Shown: positions 5,534 through 13,825, numbered from the stretch's first letter. The stretch: 15,425 nucleotides of DNA from an uncultured Oxalobacteraceae bacterium (GCA_946479255.1 CAMLFK010000104.1:1-15425), one strand, 5' to 3'. The notes: generated from the sequence alone by a model not told the origin. A program made the numbers and translations.

Positions 5534-7285
5534 TCAAGCACCCGCGGCGTCTGCGAACAGGCGGCGCTTTTCGACTAGAAATGGACCGATCGCCAGCGCA
5601 TCGAGCGGTGTGGTGCAAAACGATTCGAGCGCATCGCGCGGCGTGCAGACGATCGGTTCACCGCGCGTGTTGAAGGATGTGTTGACCAGAACAGGCACGC
5701 CGGTCAGGCCCGCGAACTTGCTGAGCAACTCGTGGTAAAGCGGATGCTGAGTCCGATTGATGGTCTGAATACGCGCCGTGCCGTCCACATGGCGCACTGC
5801 GGGGATGCGCGCGGCGACCTCAGCGCGCACACGATGGACGAACAGCATGAACGGCGAGCAAGCCGCCCCCTCGAACCAATCGCCCGCAGCCTCTTCCAGA
5901 ACCACCGGGGCAACCGGACGAAAGTCTTCCCTGTCCTTGATCAGATTGAGGCGGTCCTGCATCTCAGCATCGATCGGCGAGGCAAGGATGGAGCGTGCTC
6001 CCAGCGCGCGCGGACCGAACTCCATGCGCCCCTGGAACCAGCCAACGATCTGGTTTGCGGCCAGCAGCCTTGCGGTCTCGCCGGTCAGGCTGGCGGGACG
6101 GCGATAGGCAAGCTTTGACTGCTTGAGCAGTTGCTCGATCTCGTGCTCCGCATACTCCGGGCCGAGGAAGGCATGCTCCATGCGCCAGCGCCGCTGGCCA
6201 TCGCCACCTTGCTGTGCGTCGACCCACAAGGCCGCCCCCAAGGCCGTGCCGGCGTCACCGGCGGCCGGCTGCACCCACAGTTCGGAGAATGGGCTGCGAT
6301 CGCGCAAGGCCGCATTCATCACGCAGTTCAGCGCCACGCCGCCGCCCATGGCAAGCCGGGTCTGCCCGGTCTGCCGGTGCAGCCAGTCCGCCATGGCGAG
6401 CACCGTCTCTTCGAGGGCCGCCTGCAGGGAACGCGCCAGGTCGACATGGCCCGGCTCAATGGGCGCGCCGCGCTGACGGGGCGGGCCGAACAGCTCGGAC
6501 AAGTCGGCCGCCGCCGTCTCGTAGATGCCGTCTCCGCGGTAGCGCAGCAGTGCGCGGAACTCGGCGGCGAAGCGCGGCACGCCATACGAAGCCAGTGCCA
6601 TCACCTTGTATTCGTCGCTTGAGCGCAGGAAGCCGAGGTGTTCGGTCACGTCTTCGTACAGCAGGCCCAGCGAATGGGGATAGTCGACCTGGCGGATGCG
6701 CCGATAGCGGCCGCCCTGGGCCAGGCCGTAGCTGGTGCAGGCCTGCTCGCCGCGCCCGTCCATGACCAGCACCGCGCAGTCCTCAAAAGGCGCGGCCAGC
6801 CAGGCACTGGCCTCGTGCGCCAGGTGGTGTTCGACGAAATGCCAGCGATATGGCTGATGCGGCCCGTTGCGGCGGCTGCCGCCAAACAGCTGACTGAGGT
6901 GATGGGGCGCGCCGTCGGCCAGCTGGCGCGGCGCGTTGACGACGTAGGCCAGCGCCAGCGGGTCCCAGGGCGAGAGCCAGCTGGCTGGATGGGCGGATGG
7001 TTCAAGCGGCATGCTGATGCTGGCCTGGCCCGCGTGGCTGCCCAGCTGAAGCGCGGGATCGTAGGCATAAGCAACGTGGTCGATATCGCGCAGTACCAGG
7101 CCGGCCTGCTTGAGGCAGAACGCGATCGCATGCCAGGGCAGCTGCCAGACTGTGAACGGCAGCGGGCGCTTGCCGTGCTTGACGCGGGTAAAGCGTTCCT
7201 CTTCGGCTGCGGCAATCACCACCCCATCGCGCACCAGGCAGGCGGAACAGTCGTGGAAGGCGGCGTTAATTCCTAGTGTGTACAT
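5534..7285 (-). CDS. NodU/CmcH-family O-carbamoyltransferase
   Basis: A 583-aa full-length member of the carbamoyltransferase family that includes NodU, CmcH and TobZ. The N-terminal Kae1-like domain (1 to about 360) shows GINAAFHDCSACLVRDG (5-21), the metal-binding EHHLAHEASAW (152-162), MDGRGE (175-180), the RSSDEYKVMALASYG block (221-235) and MGGGVALNC (313-321). The C-terminal YrdC-like-associated domain has QGRMEFGPRALGARSILA (418-435), REDFRPVAP (452-460) and VNTSFN with RGEPIVCTP (534-549). These enzymes use carbamoyl phosphate and ATP to form carbamoyl-adenylate, then carbamoylate a hydroxyl of a sugar or antibiotic. All core motifs are intact. No signal peptide is seen, so it acts in the cytoplasm. 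GGAG (7297-7300) lies 11 nt before the start. It heads an arm with the GT9 gene, divergent from the ABC exporter. The substrate is probably a sugar made by this cluster; its identity is unknown. Confidence 0.93.
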   Translation of the reverse strand: MYTLGINAAFHDCSACLVRDGVVIAAAEEERFTRVKHGKRPLPFTVWQLPWHAIAFCLKQAGLVLRDIDHVAYAYDPALQLGSHAGQASISMPLEPSAHPASWLSPWDPLALAYVVNAPRQLADGAPHHLSQLFGGSRRNGPHQPYRWHFVEHHLAHEASAWLAAPFEDCAVLVMDGRGEQACTSYGLAQGGRYRRIRQVDYPHSLGLLYEDVTEHLGFLRSSDEYKVMALASYGVPRFAAEFRALLRYRGDGIYETAAADLSELFGPPRQRGAPIEPGHVDLARSLQAALEETVLAMADWLHRQTGQTRLAMGGGVALNCVMNAALRDRSPFSELWVQPAAGDAGTALGAALWVDAQQGGDGQRRWRMEHAFLGPEYAEHEIEQLLKQSKLAYRRPASLTGETARLLAANQIVGWFQGRMEFGPRALGARSILASPIDAEMQDRLNLIKDREDFRPVAPVVLEEAAGDWFEGAACSPFMLFVHRVRAEVAARIPAVRHVDGTARIQTINRTQHPLYHELLSKFAGLTGVPVLVNTSFNTRGEPIVCTPRDALESFCTTPLDALAIGPFLVEKRRLFADAAGA

Positions 7286-7320
7286 GGCTCAAGCGTCTCC
7301 ATCTGGTACGGACAGGGCTC

Positions 7321-7348
7321 AACATACTTCGCCCGCCGGCCTTTTCAA
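7321..7348 (-). promoter_or_regulatory. Candidate sigma-70 promoter for the carbamoyltransferase arm
   Basis: On the minus strand there is a -35 TTGAAA (complement of 7343-7348; 5 of 6 to consensus), a 16-nt spacer and a -10 TATGTT (complement of 7321-7326; 4 of 6). The start codon is about 35 nt downstream of the -10. It lies in the 159-bp gap between the two divergent arms. I found no comparably good promoter for the rightward arm. Confidence 0.4.
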
Positions 7349-7444
7349 GCAGAGATTGCGAGTTCCCCGAATTTCGTATCCAGTGATTGAGCAGGCACAT
7401 ACAACAGCCCTGCACAGATCCGATCGCTCCCGGTCCAATCCTGC

Positions 7445-9238
7445 ATGACACCTCTACACGACAGCGCGCGTTTAAAAACCGACCTGGCCACGGACCTGCG
7501 CGAGATGCTGGGCGGCTTCTATGCGCGCATCGGCGCGGCGCTGCTCTGCCTCGTCATCGCCAAGGTCGCCACCGTGGCCGTGCCGCTCGTGCTCAAACGC
7601 ATCATCGACATCTTCTCGCAGCCGGGCCAGCTGGTGCGGCTGCCTTTGTTCCTGCTGGCCGGCTACGCTGTGCTGCGCTTTCTCGCCACCCTGTTCAACG
7701 AAATGCGCGACCTGCTGTTTGCCCGCGTCACCTTGCACACCGTATCGACGTATGCGCAAAAGACCTTCGCACACCTGCACGCCCTGACGCCCAGTTTCCA
7801 TGCGCGCCGCCAGATCGGCGCCCTGCTGCCCGACATCGACCGCGGCACCAACGGCATTGCCTTCCTGCTTGGCGTCGGCCTGTTCACCATCGTGCCCACG
7901 GTGATTGAAATCGGCCTGGTACTGGCGGTGATGCTGAGCCGCTACAGCATGTGGTTTGCGCTGATCATCGTCCTGACCTTCCTTCTCTACTCTGGTTTCA
8001 CGCTGGTATTCACCAGCCGCCGCGTGCTGTACCAGCGCCGCGTCAACAAGCTCGACTCACGCGCCAAGGGGCACCTGGCGGACAGCCTGATCAACTACGA
8101 CACCATCAAGTATTTCGCCAACGAGGCGCTGGAGTCGCGCCGCTTCGGCGCCCGCATGCAGCACTGGCTGCAGGCCGGCATGGGCAACCAGCGCGCGCTG
8201 TTCGCGCTGCATGTTGGGCAAAGCGGGATTATTGCCGCCGGCGTGGCGGCGATCATGCTGCTGGCCGGCAGCGCGGTGGCGCGCGGCGACATGAGCGTGG
8301 GCGACCTGGTGCTGATCAACGCCTACGCGCTGCAGGTCTGCCTGCCGCTCAATGCGCTCGGCTTTGTGTACCGCGAGGCGCGCGATGCCTGGGTCAACGC
8401 CGAGCGTTTGCTGCACCTGCTGCGCGAACGGCCCGACATCGCCGATTCACCTGCTCTTGCGCAGCTAAGGCCCGAGCGTGGCGAAGTGCTGTTCGACAGC
8501 GTCAGCTTCCACTACGACCCGGCTCGCCCCATCCTGCACCAGGTCAGCTTTCACGTACCGGCCGGGCGCACCGTGGCCGTCGTCGGGCGCAGCGGCTCCG
8601 GCAAGTCGACGCTGGCGCGCCTGCTGCTGCGTTTTTACGATCCGACCGGCGGGCGCATCCTGATCGACGGCCAGGATATCGGGCAACTCAGTCCGGGCAG
8701 TGTGCGCCAGGCCATCGGTGTGGTACCGCAGGACACCGCGCTGTTCAACGATACGGTGGGCTACAACATCGGCTACGGCCGCATGGGCTGCAGCCGCGAT
8801 GCGATTGTCGCGGCCGCCATGGCCGCACATGTGCACGAGTTGATCGAATCGCTGCCGATGGGCTACGACACCCCGGTCGGCGAGCGCGGTGTCAAGTTGT
8901 CCGGCGGCGAAAAGCAACGCATCGCGATTGCGCGCGCCATCTTGAAGAATCCGCCCATCCTGATTTTCGACGAGGCGACGTCCGCACTTGATTCAGATTC
9001 AGAGCACGCCATCCAGCAGGAACTCAACCGTCTATCGCAGGATCGAACCACTCTCATCATCGCGCACCGGCTGTCGACGGTGGTCCATGCCGACGAAATC
9101 CTTGTCATGGACCGGGGCCGCATCGCCGAACGCGGTACGCACGATGTTTTGCTGCGGAGCGGGGGCTTGTATGCGCGCCTGTGGTCGTTGCAGCAGCGGC
9201 TCCATCAGCAAGAAGCGCTTGAACGCGAATCATCATAG
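7445..9238 (+). CDS. Atm1/HMT-type ABC exporter, fused permease and ATPase
   Basis: A 597-aa half-transporter that works as a homodimer in the inner membrane. Residues 1-320 form a type I exporter domain with about six membrane segments (near 28-50, 66-84, 137-161, 168-190, 252-277, 286-306). Residues about 345-590 are the ATPase: Walker A GRSGSGKST (381-389), Q-loop Q429, signature LSGGEK (485-490), Walker B ILIFDEATSALD (505-516) and H-loop H541. The loop INYDTIKYFANE (216-227) and LPLNALGFVYREARDAW (300-316) are typical of the Atm1/ABCB7/HMT1 branch. That branch exports glutathione- or sulfur-linked compounds and metals, and is not the usual MsbA lipid A flippase type. ATG 7445 has no clear Shine-Dalgarno. 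It is the first gene of the rightward arm, and the GT2 gene begins 12 nt after it. Its substrate here could be the cluster's product or an unrelated thiol compound. Confidence 0.93.
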   Translation: MTPLHDSARLKTDLATDLREMLGGFYARIGAALLCLVIAKVATVAVPLVLKRIIDIFSQPGQLVRLPLFLLAGYAVLRFLATLFNEMRDLLFARVTLHTVSTYAQKTFAHLHALTPSFHARRQIGALLPDIDRGTNGIAFLLGVGLFTIVPTVIEIGLVLAVMLSRYSMWFALIIVLTFLLYSGFTLVFTSRRVLYQRRVNKLDSRAKGHLADSLINYDTIKYFANEALESRRFGARMQHWLQAGMGNQRALFALHVGQSGIIAAGVAAIMLLAGSAVARGDMSVGDLVLINAYALQVCLPLNALGFVYREARDAWVNAERLLHLLRERPDIADSPALAQLRPERGEVLFDSVSFHYDPARPILHQVSFHVPAGRTVAVVGRSGSGKSTLARLLLRFYDPTGGRILIDGQDIGQLSPGSVRQAIGVVPQDTALFNDTVGYNIGYGRMGCSRDAIVAAAMAAHVHELIESLPMGYDTPVGERGVKLSGGEKQRIAIARAILKNPPILIFDEATSALDSDSEHAIQQELNRLSQDRTTLIIAHRLSTVVHADEILVMDRGRIAERGTHDVLLRSGGLYARLWSLQQRLHQQEALERESS

Positions 9239-9250
9239 GAGAACTTCCAT

Positions 9251-10261
9251 ATGGCAGCACCTCTTGCACATGACGAGCCTTTGGTATCGGTAGTTGTGCC
9301 CACCTGTGGCCGCGTCGCCCTGCTGAGCCGCTGCCTGAAAGCTTTGCTCGGCCAGCAACTGCCGGCCGGGCGGGTCGAAATCCTTGTCGTCGATGACGGA
9401 CCGCATGCGGCCACGCGGCCGCTGGGCGGCATGTGGGCCATCGAAGACGCTGGGGTCCACGTCCCCGCCCGATTCTTGGTGCGCTACCTGGCCAATACCG
9501 GCCGGCGCGGTCCCGCGGCGGCGCGCAACGTCGGCTGGCGTCATGCCCGCAGCAGCATCATTGCGTTCACCGATGACGACACCATTCCAGACCCGCATTG
9601 GCTCGCTCGCGGCCTGGCCGCCTTCGAGCGCGGTGTCGACGCGGTCACCGGCCGTGTGCGCATGCCCTTGCCGTCGCAAGCGTCTGACTATGAACGCGAT
9701 GCCCAGCAGCTGGAGTCAGCCGAATTCGTCACGGCCAATTGCTTTTGCCGCAAACAAATACTGCAAAATATTGGTGGCTTCGACGAACGCTTTCGCCTGG
9801 CCTGGCGCGAAGACAGCGATCTGCACTTTCGCCTGTTGGAGGCAGGCGCCATCATCCGGCATGCAGCCGATGCGCTGGTGGAGCATCCCGTCCGCCCTGC
9901 CCCATGGGGCGTCAGCCTGCTACAGGTGCGCAAGATCGCCTTCGATGCGCTGCTGTACAAGAAGCACCCGCAGCTGTACCGCGAAAAAATCCGTGCCACC
10001 CCGCGCTGGGACTACTACGCCATTGTCGCGGCCCTGGCCGGCGCCGGCTTTTTCCTCGCCCTGGGCGAAGCGCTGCTTGCCCTATTTTGCGCGCTGCTGT
10101 GGTTCGGCATGACGGCACGCTTTTGCCTGCGCCGCCTCCAGGGCACGGTGCGCACGCCTTCGCACATCGCCGAAATGCTCGTCACCTCCGCGCTGATTCC
10201 GCCATTGGCCGTGTTCTGGCGTGCGGTCGGCGCGCTGCGCTTTCGCGTCCGCTTCGCCTGA
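9251..10261 (+). CDS. Family 2 glycosyltransferase with C-terminal membrane segment
   Basis: A 336-aa GT-A fold enzyme. The N-terminal VSVVVPTCGR (12-21), VVDDG (46-50) and FTDDDT (106-111, the DxD-type metal and nucleotide-sugar site) are clear. NIGGFDERF (173-181) and WREDSDLHFRLLEAG (185-199) form the usual acceptor-side ED motif. After the catalytic domain comes a hydrophobic stretch (about 257-288) able to form one or two membrane helices, then a basic region. The active site should face the cytoplasm with the protein anchored in the inner membrane. The start is supported by AGGAG (9237-9241), which overlaps the TAG stop of the ABC gene, 9 nt before the ATG. The gene is co-transcribed with its neighbours, with a 10-nt gap to the next glycosyltransferase. 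The donor sugar and acceptor are not predictable from sequence. Confidence 0.9.
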   Translation: MAAPLAHDEPLVSVVVPTCGRVALLSRCLKALLGQQLPAGRVEILVVDDGPHAATRPLGGMWAIEDAGVHVPARFLVRYLANTGRRGPAAARNVGWRHARSSIIAFTDDDTIPDPHWLARGLAAFERGVDAVTGRVRMPLPSQASDYERDAQQLESAEFVTANCFCRKQILQNIGGFDERFRLAWREDSDLHFRLLEAGAIIRHAADALVEHPVRPAPWGVSLLQVRKIAFDALLYKKHPQLYREKIRATPRWDYYAIVAALAGAGFFLALGEALLALFCALLWFGMTARFCLRRLQGTVRTPSHIAEMLVTSALIPPLAVFWRAVGALRFRVRFA

Positions 10262-10271
10262 GAAAACCATC

Positions 10272-11243
10272 ATGCGCCCACTGAACATTCTCACCTGGCA
10301 CACCCATGGCAGCTATCTCTACTACCTGAGCCAGGCGCCCCACAACTTCTTCGTGCTTTCCAAGCCCGAGCGCCCACCCGGCTACCTTGGCCGTTATGGT
10401 CACCTTCCATGGGGTCCCAATGTGCACGACATGCCGGTGGCTAAAGTGAAGCAGCATGCGTTCGACTGCATCCTGTTCCAGGAAGACGCGCAATACGAGC
10501 ATGAGCAGTATGAATGGCTGTCGGCAGCGCAGCGCGCGCTGCCGCGCATCTATCTCGAACATGATCCGCCGCAGTCCCATCCGACCGATACCCGCCATCC
10601 GGTGGACGACCCCAATGTCCTGCTCGTTCACGTCACGCACTTCAATGAGCTGATGTGGCAGAACGGACGCTCGCCAACCAGGGTCATCGAGCACGGCGTC
10701 ATGGTCCCGGACGACGTCCAGTACACCGGTGAACTGACCCGCGGCCTGGTTGTCATCAACAACCTGGCCAGCCGCGGACGACGTCTCGGCGCCGACCTGT
10801 TCAACGGCATCCGCGGCGATGTCGCGCTCGATCTTGTCGGAATGGGCGCGCACGCCCTGGGTGGCCTGGGCGAAGTACAGCATGCCGAGCTGCCGCAATT
10901 CGCCGCCCGCTACCGCTACCTGTTCAGCCCCATCCGCTATGCCAGTCTGGGCCTGGCGGTGCTGGAGGCAATGACGATCGGCCTGCCGGTCGTGGCCCTC
11001 GCCACCACCGAAATGGCGACCGTGATCCGGCACGGCGTATCGGGCTTCATCGGCACCAAGCCGGCGGCATTGGCCAACTACATGCGCGAACTGGCGCGTG
11101 ACCGGGACCTGGCGCGTGCCATGGGCACCCATGCCAGACACGATGCACGCGAGCGCTTCGGCATCGAGCGCTTCGCGGCAGACTGGGACGACGCATTTCG
11201 CCAGGTAGCCGGACCAGCGCGTAACCGCGGTTCACCACGCTGA
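10272..11243 (+). CDS. Short GT-B glycosyltransferase (group 1-like)
   Basis: A 323-aa protein with a GT-B C-terminal half. HGV (141-143) begins the nucleotide-sugar domain, and SLGLAVLEAMTIGLPVVAL (225-243) is the GT4-type donor loop, followed by VIRHGVSGFIGTKP (251-264). The second Glu of the EX7E motif is present (E232), but the position eight residues earlier is Ala (A224). The N-terminal domain (MRPLNILTWHTHGSYLYYLS onward) is compact and carries WHTHGSY (9-15), IYLEHDPP (93-100) and VHVTHFNE (119-126). ATG 10272 comes 10 nt after the GT2 stop, with only a weak GAGAAA ribosome site. The frame extends upstream into the GT2 gene, and that start was rejected. It is probably a sugar transferase of the cluster. 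The missing first Glu may mean altered donor handling; the family also tolerates substitutions there. Confidence 0.8.
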   Translation: MRPLNILTWHTHGSYLYYLSQAPHNFFVLSKPERPPGYLGRYGHLPWGPNVHDMPVAKVKQHAFDCILFQEDAQYEHEQYEWLSAAQRALPRIYLEHDPPQSHPTDTRHPVDDPNVLLVHVTHFNELMWQNGRSPTRVIEHGVMVPDDVQYTGELTRGLVVINNLASRGRRLGADLFNGIRGDVALDLVGMGAHALGGLGEVQHAELPQFAARYRYLFSPIRYASLGLAVLEAMTIGLPVVALATTEMATVIRHGVSGFIGTKPAALANYMRELARDRDLARAMGTHARHDARERFGIERFAADWDDAFRQVAGPARNRGSPR

Positions 11244-11399
11244 TTCCCGCGCCTGCGGTTCCGGCATCAGCTCGCCCCTTGACCTCATGGTCTCTCGCAA
11301 GGGAGACAGCTCGCGCCAGTAACAGCGCAGGCAGCAGCGCAGGCAACGCCGCACCGCTGAACAGCGATCGAACAACAAACAGATTGACCCGACATCGAA

Positions 11400-11406
11400 A
11401 AGGAGG
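11400..11406 (+). promoter_or_regulatory. Strong Shine-Dalgarno for the GT4 gene
   Basis: AAGGAGG lies 7 nt before the ATG at 11414. This decides the start: the reading frame is open upstream to 11279, but no ribosome site precedes that codon. The preceding 170-bp gap (11244-11413) is the longest inside the rightward arm. I see no convincing promoter or terminator in it. Confidence 0.85.
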
Positions 11407-11413
11407 CTGCGTC

Positions 11414-12772
11414 ATGGTACCCGACACAAGTCATCTCATGCCCCCACGCCTGCCGCCCTCGGGAGTACGGCGGGTAGCCCTGATCAGCGACCATGCGTCC
11501 CCCTTGGCCGCACCGGGCGGGGTCGACTGCGGTGGCCAGAATGTCTACGTGGCAAACCTTGCCCGCGAACTGGGATTGCGGGGATGCCTGGTGGACGTCT
11601 TCACGCGGCGCGACGCCATCGCCCAGAAGCAGCGCGTGCAGTGGCACGACAATGTGCGCGTCATTCATGTTCCCGCCGGCCCCGCCCATTTCGTCGCCAA
11701 GGAAGGCCTGCTTCCCTACATGGATGCCTTCGCACGCTTCGTCATCCGTTTCGCGCGGCGTCAGGCGGAAAGCTACGACATCGTGCACGCCAATTTCTTC
11801 ATGTCCGGCATGGTGGCCCGCCACATCAAGCATGTGCTCGGCATACCGTATGTCGTCACCTTCCATGCGCTCGGCCATGTCCGCCGGGCGTGCCAGGGGG
11901 ACGCAGATGGCTTTCCGGCCGCCCGCCTGCGTATCGAGGACAAGGTCATGCATGACGCGGACCGCATCATTGCCGAGTGCCCGCAGGATCGCCACGACAT
12001 GGAGCAGCTGTATGGCGCACCGCCGGGCCGCATCGACATCGTGCCATGCGGCTTCGATCCAAGGGAGCTATGGCCCGTTCCAGTCCGCATGGCGCGGCAA
12101 AAACTCGGCCTTGCCCAGTCGAGATTCATCGTCCTTCAGCTGGGCCGCATCGTTCCGCGCAAGGGAATCGACACGGTGATCCACAGCATCGCCTTGTTGC
12201 GCGCCCACTATGGCATCGATGCGCAATTGCTGGTGGTCGGCGGCGAGCCCCCGCACGCACCCGACACGCCTGAAATGATCCGTCTGCGCACGCTGGCCGC
12301 GCAGCTAGGCATCGCCCAACACGTGGAATTTACCGGACGCAAGCCGCGCAATGAACTGCGCTATTACTACAGCGCCTGCGACGCCTTCGTCACCACCCCA
12401 TGGTACGAACCGTTCGGCATCACGCCGGTTGAGGCGATGGCTTGCGCACGCCCGGTGATCGGCGCCGAAGTCGGCGGTATCAAGAGCACCGTGGTCGATG
12501 GCGAAACCGGCTTCCTGGTGCCGCCGCGTGATCCCGAGCTCGTGTGCGAACGCCTCGCCATGTTGCGCGCCAATCCCAGCCTGTCGATCAGCATGGGCGA
12601 CGAGGGCTTACGGCGCGCCCACCAGCACTACACCTGGCGCACCGTGGCCTGCAAGACCGCTGCGGTCTATGCACGGGCAGCACGCCACGACAATGCGCAC
12701 CCGCACATGCGCGGCGATCATCCCGGGCCCGCGGTGCCCGATCGACCGGTCTCGGGCTCAAGCTTTCCGTAA
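11414..12772 (+). CDS. Family 4 glycosyltransferase
   Basis: A 452-aa complete GT-B enzyme. The N-terminal donor/acceptor loop LAAPGGVDCGGQNVYVANLA (31-50) resembles MshA- and sucrose-phosphate-synthase-like GT4 enzymes. YDIVHANFFMSG (121-132) and VVTFHALGHVRR (147-158) complete the acceptor domain. The donor domain has LGRIVPRKGID (243-253), the R/K pair that binds diphosphate, and the intact EX7E motif in YEPFGITPVEAMA (331-343; E332 and E340), then GGIKSTVVDGETGFLVPP (354-371). The last 30 residues are His/Pro-rich and probably disordered. These retaining enzymes commonly transfer mannose, glucose or GlcNAc from nucleotide sugars in the cytoplasm. The start is set by AAGGAGG at 11400-11406. 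A 121-nt gap separates it from the dehydrogenase gene. It may build the same glycan as its neighbours; the donor is unknown. Confidence 0.92.
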   Translation: MVPDTSHLMPPRLPPSGVRRVALISDHASPLAAPGGVDCGGQNVYVANLARELGLRGCLVDVFTRRDAIAQKQRVQWHDNVRVIHVPAGPAHFVAKEGLLPYMDAFARFVIRFARRQAESYDIVHANFFMSGMVARHIKHVLGIPYVVTFHALGHVRRACQGDADGFPAARLRIEDKVMHDADRIIAECPQDRHDMEQLYGAPPGRIDIVPCGFDPRELWPVPVRMARQKLGLAQSRFIVLQLGRIVPRKGIDTVIHSIALLRAHYGIDAQLLVVGGEPPHAPDTPEMIRLRTLAAQLGIAQHVEFTGRKPRNELRYYYSACDAFVTTPWYEPFGITPVEAMACARPVIGAEVGGIKSTVVDGETGFLVPPRDPELVCERLAMLRANPSLSISMGDEGLRRAHQHYTWRTVACKTAAVYARAARHDNAHPHMRGDHPGPAVPDRPVSGSSFP

Positions 12773-12781
12773 TCCACAACA

Positions 12782-12797
12782 CCCATGCAGGCATGGG
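12782..12797. repeat. Short inverted repeat after the GT4 gene
   Basis: CCCATGC (12782-12788) pairs perfectly with GCATGGG (12791-12797) around a 2-nt AG spacer, 9 nt after the GT4 stop. There is no T-tract, so it is not an intrinsic terminator. It could be a dyad binding site or an RNA-stabilising structure. A-rich sequence with two CAAGGCA repeats (12833 and 12842) leads into the next ribosome site (AAGGAG, 12879-12884). Confidence 0.4.
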
Positions 12798-12893
12798 GAA
12801 TCGAACAAGCCATACCGGGTAATCAAAGCATACAAGGCATGCAAGGCAAGAAAGCAAAAAGCAAGAACCCATAACAACAAGGAGCGTTGACCA

Positions 12894-13823
12894 ATGACAT
12901 ACAACAGCAGCCCCGCGGCGCCAGCCAGTTCAACTCCGCCGGGGCACCTACGCGACGCCGGCGGCGGCCCGGCGATCGTTCCAGCCGCGTCCAGTGCACC
13001 CGACGTCGTGGAGGAAGAGCCGTACCGGTACCAGGCAAGCGCGCCTGTCATGCCATACAGCGGCCATGCCGTGGCCGAGGCGGCGGAGCAAGCCGCCAGT
13101 GCCAGCCTGCGCGGCAAGGTCGTGCTCATTACCGGCGCGGCCAGCGGGCTTGGGGCCGCGCTGGCCTCCCTGCTGGCACGCGATGGCGTCCACCTCGTCA
13201 TCGCCGATCTCAAGCAGGAGCAGGCGGAACATATGGCAGCGGCACTGCGCAATGAAGGCGCTAGCGCCCGTGCCGTCGGCTTCGATGTCGGCGACGCGCG
13301 CGCAGCCGCGCAAGCCGTGACCGAAGTCATCGATCAGTTTGGCCGGCTCGATGTGCTCGTCAACAACGCCGGCACCGATGTCACCATGCCCATGGCTGAG
13401 CTCTCCGTGCAGCAATGGATGCGGGTAATCGGCACCAATCTGAACGGACCATTTTTCCTGTCAAAAGCGGTTGCCCCCATCATGGCCGCCGCCGGCACCG
13501 GTCACATCATTAACATCGCATCGACCGCGGCCAAGCGCGGCTGGCCCAATGCCAGCGCCTACCACGCCAGCAAGTGGGGTCTGCTGGGACTGTCGCATGC
13601 ACTGCACGCGGAATTGCGCACCCTCGGCATCAAGGTAACGGCCGTCATTGCCGGCGGCATGCGCACGCCCTTCCTGCTCGACCGCTTCCCCGATCTCGAC
13701 CCGGCCTCCCTGCAGGCGCCAGAGAACGTCGCCAGGGCGGTGCGCTCCGTGCTTCTCATGCCCGACAACAGCGTGGTGGCCGAGATCACCGTCTTGCCGC
13801 TGCAAGAAAGCTCCTGGCCGTGA
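12894..13823 (+). CDS. Short-chain dehydrogenase/reductase with N-terminal extension
   Basis: A 309-aa classical SDR. The Rossmann domain begins only at residue 73 (GKVVLITGAASGLG), with the cofactor motif TGAASGLG (80-87). D105 at the end of beta-2 (IADLK) favours NAD(H) over NADP(H). NNAG is at 157-160. The catalytic residues are N183, S210, Y223 and K227 (YHASK). IAGGMRTPF (252-260) closes the substrate loop. The first 72 residues are Ala/Pro/Ser-rich and look disordered; typical SDRs are about 250 aa, so this is an unusual addition. The start is supported by AAGGAG (12879-12884) 9 nt upstream. The enzyme oxidises or reduces a hydroxyl or keto group, here perhaps on a sugar or sugar nucleotide, although the classical rather than extended SDR type makes a sugar-nucleotide epimerase unlikely. 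The phosphatase gene follows after 2 nt. Confidence 0.9.
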   Translation: MTYNSSPAAPASSTPPGHLRDAGGGPAIVPAASSAPDVVEEEPYRYQASAPVMPYSGHAVAEAAEQAASASLRGKVVLITGAASGLGAALASLLARDGVHLVIADLKQEQAEHMAAALRNEGASARAVGFDVGDARAAAQAVTEVIDQFGRLDVLVNNAGTDVTMPMAELSVQQWMRVIGTNLNGPFFLSKAVAPIMAAAGTGHIINIASTAAKRGWPNASAYHASKWGLLGLSHALHAELRTLGIKVTAVIAGGMRTPFLLDRFPDLDPASLQAPENVARAVRSVLLMPDNSVVAEITVLPLQESSWP

Positions 13824-13825
13824 GC

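Noticed and set aside
7286..7444. Promoter for the ABC exporter arm in the divergent gap
   Set aside because: TTGCGA with TATCCA and TTGAGC with CTGCAC were considered, but spacing (15 nt) or -10 match is poor, so I did not list a rightward promoter.
7951..8991. 346-codon open frame on the plus strand inside the ABC exporter gene
   Set aside because: It is the +1 shadow of a gene with perfect Walker and signature motifs. The translation is Arg/Ala/Gly-rich with no coherent features. It does not indicate a frameshift.
10182..11141. 319-codon open frame on the minus strand
   Set aside because: It is antisense to the short GT-B gene and the end of the GT2 gene, and has no domain features or ribosome site.
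11279..11413. Upstream extension of the GT4 protein
   Set aside because: AAGGAGG immediately upstream of ATG 11414 marks the start. The extension adds Ser/Asn/Arg-rich residues unlike GT4 N-termini.
12825..12870. A-rich repeats (CAAGGCA, AAGCA) considered as a small repeat array or leader peptide
   Set aside because: Only two exact 7-nt copies are present, with no regular spacing and no start codon with a ribosome site. It is most simply an unstructured leader before the dehydrogenase gene.
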